Positions 7,293 through 15,593 of a stretch of 64,000 nucleotides of DNA are shown piece after piece. Made by a program: the position numbers and the translations under genes. Position 1 is the first letter of the stretch, and every line of letters begins with the position of its first letter. The stretch is from a virus: positions 1-64,000 of the IMG/VR virus record IMGVR_UViG_3300018039_000006, one strand, 5' to 3'. The notes beneath the pieces were generated by a model that worked only from the letters and a program-made list of their open reading frames with translations, had not been told where the DNA came from and ran no database searches.

Positions 7293-10200
7293 CTAGGATA
7301 TTTGCGTGCTCAAAAGCTCTATTTCAGCATCTGTAAGTTTTCTGTCAAAGTACACAAACTCTGACAAACCAAACCGTGCATTCCATGCGCTGGCACCGTC
7401 GTCCTCGCCCAACTTCATCACAGAAGTAGGTGAACTGAAAAGAGAAGTGGCTGTGGCGGATGCCGTAATCTCAGAACCAGACACTAGATTTGAAGGAGAG
7501 TACGACCCCGGTGGCACCAGACTTAACCCGTTAGTTGGGTCTCTACGAACCACGAACCATTGCCAGGAGCCGTAGGCGGGGGATTCGGTCCATGACACAG
7601 TTTCGGTATTTGTGCCGTCGTAGAATGTGGCTTTAATCGCCGGGCCATCATAAAATATGCGCAACCCTTTAGGGGTCACTTCGTTGGTTTCGATGCGGAG
7701 AATGTCGAATTCCGTGCCAGTGGAGGCTGTCCAGAAACGCCGACACTGTAGCAGCACAGAAAAATCACTGTACACTTCAATCTTGGGGCAGTTGTTGAAA
7801 GTGGGGCCACCTTCGTACACATGTAAAAAGTCTCTGTTGATAATCTGGCTTGGTGCGTAGGCAATTGAAGAAGCGGGGAACGCACGAGTCAGTGTCCATG
7901 TGTTGTTGCTGTTAATGCTATCCGGCCCGCTTGTGGCACTTGCGGCAATAGTTGTAGGCAAGAAACGGGCAAGAGCTGTCCCACCGCCACTAGGTTGCAC
8001 TTCAATAGCTGAAGCTGTAATGCCTCCGTAAAGGGCTGATACCCCAACATAAGCGGCCGAAGCTGAAAGAGTAAGCACGCCACTGCCGTCTGTGGTGAAA
8101 TCAGTAAAGTCTGAAGTGGACGTGGCACCAGTACCAGTGTTAACAATAGTCGGCACAACTCTGTACGCCGTACTATTAGAAAGACCATCAATGGTCAAAG
8201 TGTCACCCGCAATAGACGGTGCAGCAGTACCATAGTACCAGTAGTCCGTCCCAGTGTTACGGAACGCCAACACATCCAACCCGTTCGTCGCCGCTTCATT
8301 CACTGTTACGGTCACAGTATTCGTTAACCCAGAACGCCTACCATCATCATAATCCGAAAGCGTGAACGAACTGTCGTAAATACCTCTACCTGAGAAATCA
8401 ATATCAAGCGTGGGGGTATACGAGTACACGCCAAAGTTAGTAGCTGATCCTCCATTAAAATAGGCGTGCGCAGCCGAAGAGGTGGCCGATTCCCCAGCGA
8501 AACTAATTAACTCCTTGAAAAACATAAATCGCTTAACGCTGCAAGAGACCGGAACTGCGTCAGCCCAGTTGTCGTTAGAGTTTAACTCCCCAAGAATTTG
8601 AATTGCGCCATTTGTGTCGGGTGCGACTACTGCCGCAGAAGTTGGCTGGAACACAACCTCGCCAACCTGATGAGTATCCCAGTCATCATAAATAGACGAC
8701 TGTGCGTAGAAAGTAGCTGTTGCCGAGGCTGACTCAACTGCAGACCGCTTAACCCGAAGAACGACATCTCCTCGACTGCTGATTACCCCGAAATCAATGG
8801 GATCAGAAACAGCGTAGTTTGTGGCCCCAACGTTGTTATATCCGTCAATAAGCATCAATCTAGTTTGGTTATCGGCAGCACCCGTAGACCCTGAAACAAG
8901 GTAGACGGCCCAATCGTTGCCGTTACCGCCGCTGTCTGTACCACACGCTAACAAACGTTTTTCTCGGTAAAGCCAATCTGCGGGGGTGTTGCCGCCTGAG
9001 CCTGCTGCATCAATGGACGCAGTAGGAAGAGTAATGTCGGAAAGAACAAAAATAAGCTCGTACTCAGTCTGCACCCCACCCAAAGAAAGCGTATTGCCGG
9101 AACCGCCAAAAGGCACCGCCGTTACAGATGCCGTCACTGACCCGTAGCTGGTTGGGCCGGTATTACCGTACACATACGCAGCCCCTGCAGTGTAGTGTGC
9201 GTCAGCAATACCGCCGCCTAATTCTGGCACCGCCGACGCTGCCCCAGCAGCACCAGGGACTAGACGTAAATGGCGGGCGAACCCATCCGCATCAGATACA
9301 AAGCTTCTACCATAAGTAACCGCACCAGTCGCATCATTATTAGAATGCGTCGCCGGATAGACCAGCTTACTGAAGTCCAAAGATCCTCGACCGGAGTCCA
9401 CAACACTACCAGTTGTTGATGAATTAGCGCCAGCAGACAATCCAAAGTCTGTATAGTCTTTAATGAAAGTCCCACCAAGGTCAGTTGCGGGGTCAACCAA
9501 AACTTCAACAAGGAAAGGGTTGTCTCTATCATTATTTTTTATGACCGGAGTAAACTCAGCGGCACCAACAACTGTTTGTAAAAACGACGCAATTGTATCA
9601 GGGCGCCCCGAGTTTATCCCAGTGAACCCTGTGCGAATCAAATCCCTGAAGACTTTAATGTTATCAAAAAACCCATCACCCACTCCCTCTAGGTCCTTCC
9701 AATTGCCAACTGCCTCTATGTCCGCCCACTCCCCTGGGTCTCCACTTCTGTCCTCATCATTTTGTTCAAGCGCCGCCCAAGGAGAAATACCTCCACCAGC
9801 AATCGTTAAAAGAGTTGTACCAGTAACGCTCGCAAGCCACGGCAGGTACCCCAAAGCGGCAGTGTCGGGATCAGTAAGCTTAGACTTACTTTCAGTACCC
9901 GCAATAGGTCGAACGTACTCAAATTCTAAAGCCTCCGCAGCCACCAAATCCACAGGTCGATACAACGACTCTGTGAAACGTTTTAAAGGAAAACTTAGCG
10001 CCTGTGCCCCCCGAGCCCCGAGCAGATCGTTAATATTTTTATCATCCACCTGCATAAAGTTAGGCATATCCGAATACGCTAAACCAGAAAGATTACCAGA
10101 CAGCGCAAGATCATCCTCTGTTACAAAAGGATCAAAAATAGTGAAAAAGTCCCCAGACGCCGCAGGCGACTCAAACGTGATTGTCACTTTGGCCAACGGT

Positions 10201-10679
10201 TCAGTACTTAAGGACCAAACACCATCTGACAAAGTTTCATTACTATTATAAATCCTCTGAAACGGTAAAATAATGCTATTAGTACTAATAGCAGCAGAAG
10301 CCACAGCGCTCCCCTCCGCCGCCGAAGCAGCAGGCGTAGAAGCCGTTCCGTAAAATTCCATACGAATAGTCGCCGTTTTAGGAAGCAGGGACCCAATAGC
10401 CATGCTCACCAAATAAACATTACCCGGCGTAACAGTCAAAAAAGGAGATTCAATAACAACATCAGCCGACGCCGAAGTGGGACGAACAAACAACAAATTA
10501 TTAACGTAAACATCCGAGAACTCATCCCCCGGAATATACGTATTATACGCACCCGCATCCAAAAGCCGCCCAACAGTAGCCGCCCCCGACCTTAAAGCCC
10601 ACCCACCTAAGTCAGACCCAGCATCGGTACCAAAAGAACGTTGATTAGCACTAAGAAGATTAAAATTTCTAAGTGGCAT
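7293..10679 (-). CDS. Large baseplate/tail protein: gpI-like segment plus lectin-like C-terminus, 1128 aa
   Basis: The gene follows baseplate J directly, where P2-type phages encode tail protein I. Residues ~200-400 carry gpI-like features: FPLKRFTESLYRPVDLVAAE near the start, the YLPWLASV phrase characteristic of tail protein I, then IKVFRDLIRTGFTGINSGR and FLQTVVG. Unlike the usual ~200-residue gpI, the protein continues for 700 residues with beta-rich segments and ends in a concanavalin/LamG-like region (FSVLLQCRRF, RIFYDGPAIKATFYDGTN, WQWFVVRRD, GLSEFVYFDRKLTDAEIELL). The closing 'F.G.L.EF..FDR.LTDAEI..L' is typical of LamG-type carbohydrate-binding domains. I infer a baseplate wedge protein fused to an adhesin. 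Domain borders are approximate. Confidence 0.7.
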   Translation of the reverse strand: MPLRNFNLLSANQRSFGTDAGSDLGGWALRSGAATVGRLLDAGAYNTYIPGDEFSDVYVNNLLFVRPTSASADVVIESPFLTVTPGNVYLVSMAIGSLLPKTATIRMEFYGTASTPAASAAEGSAVASAAISTNSIILPFQRIYNSNETLSDGVWSLSTEPLAKVTITFESPAASGDFFTIFDPFVTEDDLALSGNLSGLAYSDMPNFMQVDDKNINDLLGARGAQALSFPLKRFTESLYRPVDLVAAEALEFEYVRPIAGTESKSKLTDPDTAALGYLPWLASVTGTTLLTIAGGGISPWAALEQNDEDRSGDPGEWADIEAVGNWKDLEGVGDGFFDNIKVFRDLIRTGFTGINSGRPDTIASFLQTVVGAAEFTPVIKNNDRDNPFLVEVLVDPATDLGGTFIKDYTDFGLSAGANSSTTGSVVDSGRGSLDFSKLVYPATHSNNDATGAVTYGRSFVSDADGFARHLRLVPGAAGAASAVPELGGGIADAHYTAGAAYVYGNTGPTSYGSVTASVTAVPFGGSGNTLSLGGVQTEYELIFVLSDITLPTASIDAAGSGGNTPADWLYREKRLLACGTDSGGNGNDWAVYLVSGSTGAADNQTRLMLIDGYNNVGATNYAVSDPIDFGVISSRGDVVLRVKRSAVESASATATFYAQSSIYDDWDTHQVGEVVFQPTSAAVVAPDTNGAIQILGELNSNDNWADAVPVSCSVKRFMFFKELISFAGESATSSAAHAYFNGGSATNFGVYSYTPTLDIDFSGRGIYDSSFTLSDYDDGRRSGLTNTVTVTVNEAATNGLDVLAFRNTGTDYWYYGTAAPSIAGDTLTIDGLSNSTAYRVVPTIVNTGTGATSTSDFTDFTTDGSGVLTLSASAAYVGVSALYGGITASAIEVQPSGGGTALARFLPTTIAASATSGPDSINSNNTWTLTRAFPASSIAYAPSQIINRDFLHVYEGGPTFNNCPKIEVYSDFSVLLQCRRFWTASTGTEFDILRIETNEVTPKGLRIFYDGPAIKATFYDGTNTETVSWTESPAYGSWQWFVVRRDPTNGLSLVPPGSYSPSNLVSGSEITASATATSLFSSPTSVMKLGEDDGASAWNARFGLSEFVYFDRKLTDAEIELLSTQIS

Positions 10680-10691
10680 TCACGCCCCCCA

Positions 10692-12287
10692 TCACGCCTC
10701 AGTAATTGTCAACGTACCATACGTCACCAGCGTACCTAAGTTACGTAAAACAATATCTGTCGAAACATTCGCTGTCGGAGAAGCATTGTTCAAAACTGTA
10801 AACTGGTTGATGTTATCGCTACCCCCAGCAAAGAACGAGGTGGCAGCCACACTCGCAGTACCAAGGGCTGCAGCAGCAGTTCCCGTACCAATAAGCGTCG
10901 CCGTACGATCAACTTTGCCACCGTTAGCACTCTCATTATAATTAATACCCTCAGCCACCGCCTCAAAGATAGCAGTAGCCGCTCCGCCCGTAACAGTAAC
11001 CTGCCCCGTATTCACAAATTTATAAATCACCGGGGGCCCGGTTCGAGCATCCACATAATAAAAACCAAGGTCGCCCGCCTCATATGTCCCATCGGTAACA
11101 CCCGAAGTCGTCAGCGACACCGTAGTTCTTGTTCCACCCGAAACGTCGTAATACCCAACATTACTAGACCCAACAGCAGAAACAGCGTCCATAGACAAAG
11201 TATCAACATAATCAACACCCTCCACCGCATCAATCGTAGAAATAATCTCATTCCGGCGGACACGCTGATTTTCCCAATCCCAAGAATTAGGAGAAAGATA
11301 GTCCTGCAACGCAGCCTCAACCGCAGCCTTAACAGAACTAAAAGTATAACCATCCAACGCTTTCACAGACGCCGTAACATGCACCTTCGCCAACTCAGCA
11401 GACATCACCTCAACCGACAAACCAGAAGGAGTGCGCTCCTCTAAAGACGTATGCAAATCAAACAAATCAGAGGCCGACACCACCACCTCAGTAGCCGCTG
11501 CACTAGCAACATCAGTCTGCCCGGCCACAGCAACCAAAACATAACCATCATGAACACCATACGAAGAAGAAGTCGTATCCCGATCCCTATACTTCCTGCG
11601 ATTATAAGCAGCAACACGATAAGCATACGACTTATTCGTCCCCACATAATTCTTAATTTGATTTGCAGTAGTCGTCGCAGTTGTATAACTAGCAAGCAAC
11701 GCAACACCACGGTCAAAATACTCTGCGTCTGTTTCAGCGTTTAAACCCCCAGAAGGGTCCGTGCTAAAAACTGCCGAAACAAACGTGGGGCTGCTCGTAA
11801 GAAGTGACAACGGGCCGCCACCAGTGGAAACATTGTACGACTGCCCAATGTCCAAAGCCGTTACAGCGGCTGCTTGGGCAACATTAGCCGCAGAAGCAAT
11901 AAAATCCTCGTCCAATGTGTAAATGTAAGAAATATTAGTCACCGCATCAACGTACAGAAACTCTGTCCCTGCTGGCAGCGCCGTGTTTAGTGCGCTTTGT
12001 ACAATATTTATGCTAGCGGTAGCCTTGGTGCCGTCGCTGCGGGTCAGACCGAACAGTTGAAGCAGGACCTCAGCAGTCGCAGACGGTAGCCTATTAATCC
12101 CGGCCACAACCTGAGCGGAGCGGTCTGCGAAAATTTCAGCAAGGACCACTTCAATCTGCCCCGCCTGCGGTGACCAGTTTGGCAGCAACGCCCGCCCACC
12201 TTCAAGAATAGTGTTAAGGATCGCCACAGGATCTTCATCAAAAATAGTAAGATCCTTATAAATACTTACATCAGGGGAATTAGCCAC
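10692..12287 (-). CDS. gpJ-like: Baseplate J-like protein, 531 aa
   Basis: Matches the Baseplate_J family (P2 gpJ, T4 gp6-related), which forms the wedge ring around the tube and moves during contraction. Family features in order: DPVAILNTIL...LLPNWSP near the N-terminus, RSAQVVAGINRLPSATAE, LFGLTRSDGTKATASI, PAGTEFLYVD, the central GG.NAETDAEYFDRGVALLAS, and a late repeat beginning KVHVTASVKALDGYTF and AVEGVDYV. The start is set at GTG 12287 because TGAGG lies 5 bases upstream; TTG codons at 12302 and 12308 lack a ribosome site. It follows the gp25-like gene by 7 bases, the standard W-J order, and precedes the gpI-like gene. Confidence 0.88.
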   Translation of the reverse strand: MANSPDVSIYKDLTIFDEDPVAILNTILEGGRALLPNWSPQAGQIEVVLAEIFADRSAQVVAGINRLPSATAEVLLQLFGLTRSDGTKATASINIVQSALNTALPAGTEFLYVDAVTNISYIYTLDEDFIASAANVAQAAAVTALDIGQSYNVSTGGGPLSLLTSSPTFVSAVFSTDPSGGLNAETDAEYFDRGVALLASYTTATTTANQIKNYVGTNKSYAYRVAAYNRRKYRDRDTTSSSYGVHDGYVLVAVAGQTDVASAAATEVVVSASDLFDLHTSLEERTPSGLSVEVMSAELAKVHVTASVKALDGYTFSSVKAAVEAALQDYLSPNSWDWENQRVRRNEIISTIDAVEGVDYVDTLSMDAVSAVGSSNVGYYDVSGGTRTTVSLTTSGVTDGTYEAGDLGFYYVDARTGPPVIYKFVNTGQVTVTGGAATAIFEAVAEGINYNESANGGKVDRTATLIGTGTAAAALGTASVAATSFFAGGSDNINQFTVLNNASPTANVSTDIVLRNLGTLVTYGTLTITEA

Positions 12288-12294
12288 AGCAACC

Positions 12295-12600
12295 TCACTC
12301 AAACTCAATCAACACATCAGCGTCCACGCCACTGACAGACTTAACTTTTATATCCGTGATAAGCAACTCTTCCTGATCGTAAAAACGTCGAACCGTCGAC
12401 AAAAACTCTGCTGCGTCAAACCTATGGAACGTGGGATCATTCATTCCAAAACGGTCCAACAGAGGCCGCTCATCTTTTTCTGTGCGAATGATAGAATTAA
12501 TCTGCTCAGCTTTGTAAGTTGCAGAATCCGAATAGACAGTCGCAGGGCGACCGTTATCATTGTCAATTCTAAAAGGATGCGAAAGCACATACTCAGCCAC
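12295..12600 (-). CDS. gpW-like: gp25/gpW-like baseplate wedge protein, 101 aa
   Basis: Length and sequence fit the GPW_gp25 family: an N-terminal HPFRIDNDNGRPATV, then the diagnostic INSIIRTEKDERPLLDRFGM (usual form I..IL.T..GER...P.FG), and a C-terminal DVLIEFE strand. In T4 and P2 this protein initiates sheath assembly on the baseplate. GTG start with GGAGG 5 bases upstream. It precedes the gpJ homologue, as expected. Lysozyme activity, once ascribed to this family, is not implied. Confidence 0.88.
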   Translation of the reverse strand: MAEYVLSHPFRIDNDNGRPATVYSDSATYKAEQINSIIRTEKDERPLLDRFGMNDPTFHRFDAAEFLSTVRRFYDQEELLITDIKVKSVSGVDADVLIEFE

Positions 12601-12610
12601 GGTTCCTCCA

Positions 12611-12648
12611 AAAATACCTTCATATAAAGTCTACCGAAATTATGAAGG
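12611..12648 (-). terminator. Rho-independent-type hairpin before baseplate genes
   Basis: CCTTCATA (12617-12624 on the plus strand) and TATGAAGG (12641-12648) form an 8-bp stem with a 16-base loop. On the minus strand the stem is followed by TATTTTT, just before the GGAGG of the gp25-like gene. It may attenuate rather than stop transcription into the baseplate genes. Confidence 0.55.
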
Positions 12649-12657
12649 GTTCTTCAA

Positions 12658-12987
12658 CTACTCGCTGGTTATACCTATGTACCAATCATGAAAATGTGGG
12701 TCATTAACTGGTATCATTAAAAACTCCACCAAATCAATGTCCCATTCATTGCCTTCGCTGCACCAAGCAATCTCAATAATGTCTGAAGCGGCCACGGTGC
12801 CTGTGTTGGTTTCTAATCCAAACACATTTATAAAGTGGTTAACCAAGCAAGATTGAATGCCTCTATGATAGCAAGCGGCCCCCTCACTTGCACCATTTGG
12901 GCAAATGCCGGGGGCCACATCAAGCGACGATTTGTTTATGTTTAACAGTAAACGATGGCCGTCTTTGTTCCAATTTAATTCCTGCAT
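12658..12987 (-). CDS. Hypothetical protein with Cys pair cluster, 109 aa
   Basis: Not recognised. It has the phrase ICPNGASEGAACYHRGIQSC (three Cys and one His within 20 residues), which could bind a metal, then an acidic C-terminal half ending FMIPVNDPHFHDWYIGITSE. ATG start. It lies 3 bases after the end of the coiled-coil gene 12991-13215 and before a hairpin terminator, so it is the last gene of a small operon beginning near 13559. Confidence 0.5.
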   Translation of the reverse strand: MQELNWNKDGHRLLLNINKSSLDVAPGICPNGASEGAACYHRGIQSCLVNHFINVFGLETNTGTVAASDIIEIAWCSEGNEWDIDLVEFLMIPVNDPHFHDWYIGITSE

Positions 12988-12990
12988 AAC

Positions 12991-13215
12991 TCAGTCAAGT
13001 GCTGTAACATCAGCATCTGCGGGGAAAGGCACACTCTCCGTACCTTCCGTCTGCTCCTGCGGGAATTGCTCAACCTGTGCCTCTGAGTAAACTAACTCTT
13101 TTACCACCTGCTCCGCAACTATAAGCTTAGACTTCAAGTCTAACACCTGCTCCTGTAGCTCAACAATTGTTGACCAAGCTGCCTTAAGCGTTGTATCTGC
13201 TTCATAACTAAACAT
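12991..13215 (-). CDS. Small coiled-coil protein, 74 aa
   Basis: Residues ~10-45 (AAWSTIVELQEQVLDLKSKL and following) have a heptad pattern typical of a coiled coil; the C-terminus is acidic and proline-containing. Its ATG overlaps the TAA of the BppU-like gene (TAATG), indicating coupled translation. Small coiled-coil proteins of this kind often sit beside baseplate genes as assembly factors or minor virion parts. No function can be assigned. Confidence 0.5.
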   Translation of the reverse strand: MFSYEADTTLKAAWSTIVELQEQVLDLKSKLIVAEQVVKELVYSEAQVEQFPQEQTEGTESVPFPADADVTALD

Positions 13216-13559
13216 TATCTTGTAACCTCAAATTTGAAATTAAACTGGCCTTCTATGACCCGCTCGACATCTCCAGTGGAGTTTTCTATTTCTAAATCAT
13301 ACACACCGCCATCGGTCATGGCTGCTGTCTCAGACGCAGATAGACTCACAACAATCTGACCATCAGAGTTTAAAGACAACCGCCCATTCTCTGATGTCAG
13401 CTCTATAATTGGTGTAATATCAGTAATCCTGCGACGCACATGCATCCTGCCGGTAAAATCCGTAAAGTCTCTTAATGACCCATCTGGATTTTTGACAGTT
13501 AGCGTCCTTATAAAAGTTGTGCCCTGCTCGCAGGTCATGTCGTATGAACCAGCAGCCAT
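13215..13559 (-). CDS. BppU-like N-terminal-domain virion protein, 114 aa
   Basis: Paralogue of 4212-4553: YDMTCEQGTTFIRTLTVKNP, then TGRMHVRRRI, GRLSLNSDGQIVVSLSASET, GVYDLEIENSTGDVERVIEG. This is the classical layout of the beta domain found at the N-terminus of baseplate upper proteins: a '.QGTTF...L...DG....F....R...R' start and a 'G.YDLE....G...R..EG' end. ATG with AAGGAGG 4 bases upstream. It probably serves as a structural adaptor in the baseplate region. First gene after a TATAAT box at 13577-13582. Confidence 0.62.
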   Translation of the reverse strand: MAAGSYDMTCEQGTTFIRTLTVKNPDGSLRDFTDFTGRMHVRRRITDITPIIELTSENGRLSLNSDGQIVVSLSASETAAMTDGGVYDLEIENSTGDVERVIEGQFNFKFEVTR

Positions 13560-13576
13560 GATCCCTCCTTACGTAT

Positions 13577-13582
13577 ATTATA
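13577..13582 (-). promoter_or_regulatory. -10 box (TATAAT) before BppU-like gene
   Basis: Minus strand CGATGTATAATATACG lies 17 bases before the ATG at 13559 in a 40-base gap. TG precedes the hexamer directly. No convincing -35. It resembles the boxes before other virion genes. Confidence 0.45.
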
Positions 13583-13599
13583 CATCGAAGGGGGCGTAA

Positions 13600-13800
13600 C
13601 TAGCTCGCCTTAGCTCGACCTTTTGGGGCCTCTGCTGCGTCTGGGGAAACGGCGGAAACTTGAGCAGCCTTAGCTTCTTCTTCCTGCTGCATCTGCCTAA
13701 CAACGGTACGAAGAACAGCATTGTCCCCAGTAAGACGCTTAATTTGGTCAAGCAAATCAGCGATAACCGCTTGCAAGTCTACATTAATATTGGTTTCCAT
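13600..13800 (-). CDS. Small coiled-coil protein, 66 aa
   Basis: An amphipathic helix fills most of the protein (LQAVIADLLDQIKRLTGDNA, then VLRTVVRQMQQEEEAKAAQV), followed by an Ala/Pro/Lys-rich tail (APKGRAKAS). ATG with AGGAGG about 10 bases upstream. Similar size and design to the protein at 12991-13215. Function unknown; an oligomeric assembly or virion protein is possible. Confidence 0.5.
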   Translation of the reverse strand: METNINVDLQAVIADLLDQIKRLTGDNAVLRTVVRQMQQEEEAKAAQVSAVSPDAAEAPKGRAKAS

Positions 13801-13829
13801 ACTTTGTAGTACCTCCTAATACATTAAGA

Positions 13830-14351
13830 TTAACAATTCCACCAATCAGGAGAAGGACGACCTTTCAACCATTTAGCGAAACTGGCTTTGTCTATTATAT
13901 AGAATTCACGATAAATGTCAACTGCTTCCGACAAAACAGCCGTGGTGCCGTACTTGGCATGCAGCTCATCGCCAACACACAACGGCACAGCCGTCATCGG
14001 AACATCCGGCACCATACAAGCTGAAGCACGCACAGCATCTAGTTGGCGAGCACAAGCATGTTCCTTACCAAACCTAAGAGCAAACTCATCAGCAAGAGCA
14101 ACAGAATGATCAAACAACCACGTAAAGTTGCTTAAAGAATCACCGACCCAGCGAGTACTTGGATGATTAGCATACCCCCCTTTATGTGGAGTCCCCTTAG
14201 CAGTCAACGGAACATCTGCATCCGCAGCACCATGCCTACGCAAAGCAGACACCATCATTTGCACACTCTCTACAAGCATTTTACCTTGATGCTTGTCACA
14301 CAAACTTTGAGCAGCAACAACAGGATTTTCATCTACAAAAAAAATATTCAC
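13830..14351 (-). CDS. Conserved phage protein of the cyanophage/marine-phage type, unknown function, 173 aa
   Basis: GTG start with AAAGGAG 5 bases upstream. The sequence follows a pattern I recognise from many T4-like and other marine phages: NIFFVDENPVVAAQSLCDKH near the start, then K...ESVQMM...L, NHPSTRWV..S..NF.WL..H..AL..E...R.GK.H, and a C-terminal Y..FY...K..FAKW..GR..PDWW. The invariant His, Asp, Lys, Glu and Trp residues suggest an enzyme; the family has sometimes been linked to pyrimidine-dimer glycosylase folds, but I cannot confirm that here. It has its own strong sigma-70 promoter, which suggests early expression. Confidence 0.65.
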   Translation of the reverse strand: MNIFFVDENPVVAAQSLCDKHQGKMLVESVQMMVSALRRHGAADADVPLTAKGTPHKGGYANHPSTRWVGDSLSNFTWLFDHSVALADEFALRFGKEHACARQLDAVRASACMVPDVPMTAVPLCVGDELHAKYGTTAVLSEAVDIYREFYIIDKASFAKWLKGRPSPDWWNC

Positions 14352-14370
14352 AACGCTCCTTTACCCGACA

Positions 14371-14399
14371 AGTATAACACACTACCATTAGAATGTCAA
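14371..14399 (-). promoter_or_regulatory. Consensus sigma-70 promoter (TTGACA-17-TATACT)
   Basis: -35 TTGACA at 14394-14399 and -10 TATACT at 14371-14376, spacer exactly 17 bp, with TGTG before the -10. It lies between the tRNA-Leu gene and the conserved gene at 13830-14351. Near-perfect match to a housekeeping promoter, so probably read by host RNA polymerase early in infection. Confidence 0.8.
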
Positions 14400-14404
14400 A
14401 TTTG

Positions 14405-14487
14405 TACCCCTGGTGGGAATCGAACCCACAAGCCCAACGGGCCACGGATTTTGAGTCCGCTGCGTTTGCCAATTTCGCCACAGGGGC
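14405..14487 (-). tRNA. tRNA-Leu (anticodon CAA)
   Basis: An 83-base class II tRNA. Acceptor stem GCCCCTG pairs with CAGGGGT (one G-U), discriminator A; CCA is not encoded. The anticodon stem GCGGA/TCCGT encloses the loop CTCAAAA, giving anticodon CAA (reads UUG). A long variable arm (GGCCCGTTGGGCTT) and the T arm GTGGGTTCGATTCCCAC are intact. It lies 6 bases after the sigma factor gene and should be cut from the same transcript. Phage tRNAs usually supply codons the phage uses more than its host. Confidence 0.95.
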
Positions 14488-14493
14488 AAACCC

Positions 14494-15420
14494 TCAAACT
14501 TCCTCAGAAGCCTCCGTAAACGCCCAAGCAACACCAGACGAAGGATGCCTCAACCTGGCAATCGCCTTAGCCTCAAGCTGCCGAACACGCTCCCTCGTCA
14601 AACCCATCATATCACCAATAGCCTGCAACGTCATAGCCTCAGGACTATCACCCAAACCGTGGTGAAGCATCAGCACCTTATACTCACGCTCAGGCAGCAC
14701 TGACAACGCCTTCAAGATATCAGTGGCGAAACTAGCCCTAATCCCCTCCTCGTCAACAGGCGTCTGATCGTAATCCACCAACGTGTCCGCATGAGTTACC
14801 GAACTATCCTCCGAAAGAGGATTATCCAAAGATTCCAGCCTGCTGTTTTCCATATGGTGCCAAATGTCATCCAAGTGGTCAAGATCCCAATCCAAATGGT
14901 CCGCAATGTCCTCTCGGCTAAAGCCATGCTGCCTGGTGCTGAACTCATCAACCACCGCCGCCAACTTCCGCACATCAGCTTCAACATGCATGGGAAGCCG
15001 TATAGCCCGCCCAAAGTTAGCAATAGCCCGCTGACAAGCTTGGCGGCACCACCATGTCGCATACGTGGAGAACTTGAAGCCCTTCTCGGGATCAAACTTA
15101 TCTACCGCACGCATTAAACCAATCGTGGCCTCTTGAATAAGATCTTCGTACTCTAGACGGCTTTGGGAGCGAGCGTACTTTGCTGCCGTGTCCATCGCCA
15201 ACCGAAGATTGTGCGTAACAAAGGTGTCTTTGGCCCGCTTCCCCTCCTTAATGTCGGCATTCAACTTCCGGCGCTCAAGATAAGTCAACTGGATGCCCTC
15301 AATATGGGAATGATTAAGTTTCTTGTCGGCAGCTAGTCCTGCTCGTACCGCACGCCCCAGAACGACTTCTTCATCTCGGCTGAGAATCCGGTGCTTGGAA
15401 CTATTAACGTACCCTGTCAC
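14494..15420 (-). CDS. Phage-encoded sigma-70-family RNA polymerase sigma factor, 308 aa
   Basis: GTG start with AAAGGAG 5 bases upstream. Region 1.2 (residues ~14-60), region 2 (~64-140, with YEDLIQEATIGLMRAVDKFD and FSTYATWWCRQACQRAIAN), region 3 (~141-215) and region 4 (~235-292, with LPEREYKVLMLHHGLG and the helix LTRERVRQLEAKAIARLRHP) are all present. It is therefore a full group 1/2-type sigma, not an ECF or a T4 gp55-like factor. It should bind host core polymerase and redirect it. Residue Q127 matches E. coli Q437, but Gln130 replaces the conserved Thr440 that helps read promoter position -12. Own promoter at 15492-15520. The tRNA-Leu gene follows. Confidence 0.95.
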   Translation of the reverse strand: MTGYVNSSKHRILSRDEEVVLGRAVRAGLAADKKLNHSHIEGIQLTYLERRKLNADIKEGKRAKDTFVTHNLRLAMDTAAKYARSQSRLEYEDLIQEATIGLMRAVDKFDPEKGFKFSTYATWWCRQACQRAIANFGRAIRLPMHVEADVRKLAAVVDEFSTRQHGFSREDIADHLDWDLDHLDDIWHHMENSRLESLDNPLSEDSSVTHADTLVDYDQTPVDEEGIRASFATDILKALSVLPEREYKVLMLHHGLGDSPEAMTLQAIGDMMGLTRERVRQLEAKAIARLRHPSSGVAWAFTEASEEV

Positions 15421-15491
15421 TATTGCTCCTTTATGTTAAAGACTGCGTGTATATGCGACACGAGTCTGATTTGGTGGGGGAATAAGTAGTA

Positions 15492-15520
15492 AGTATACTA
15501 CACTTCTGGACAAATTGCAA
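15492..15520 (-). promoter_or_regulatory. Sigma-70 promoter (TTGCAA-17-TATACT) for the sigma factor gene
   Basis: -35 TTGCAA at 15515-15520, -10 TATACT at 15492-15497, 17-bp spacer, about 70 bases before the GTG start. Same -10 as the promoters at 14371 and 19323. The 173-base gap 15421-15593 holds this promoter and a leader with no ORF. Confidence 0.75.
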
Positions 15521-15593
15521 GTATTTGCCAGCACTTTTGTGAGTAATTAACAAATTTTGTGTTTAAACTTCAAATTGTGGGAGTAATCTCGCC

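Noticed and set aside
9463-10251. 262-codon open frame on the plus strand opposite the large baseplate gene
   Set aside because: Ser/Pro-rich antisense shadow of a well-supported 1128-residue protein; no start context and no domain.
10692-12308. TTG start at 12308 for baseplate J
   Set aside because: No ribosome site precedes it; GTG 12287 has TGAGG 5 bases upstream.
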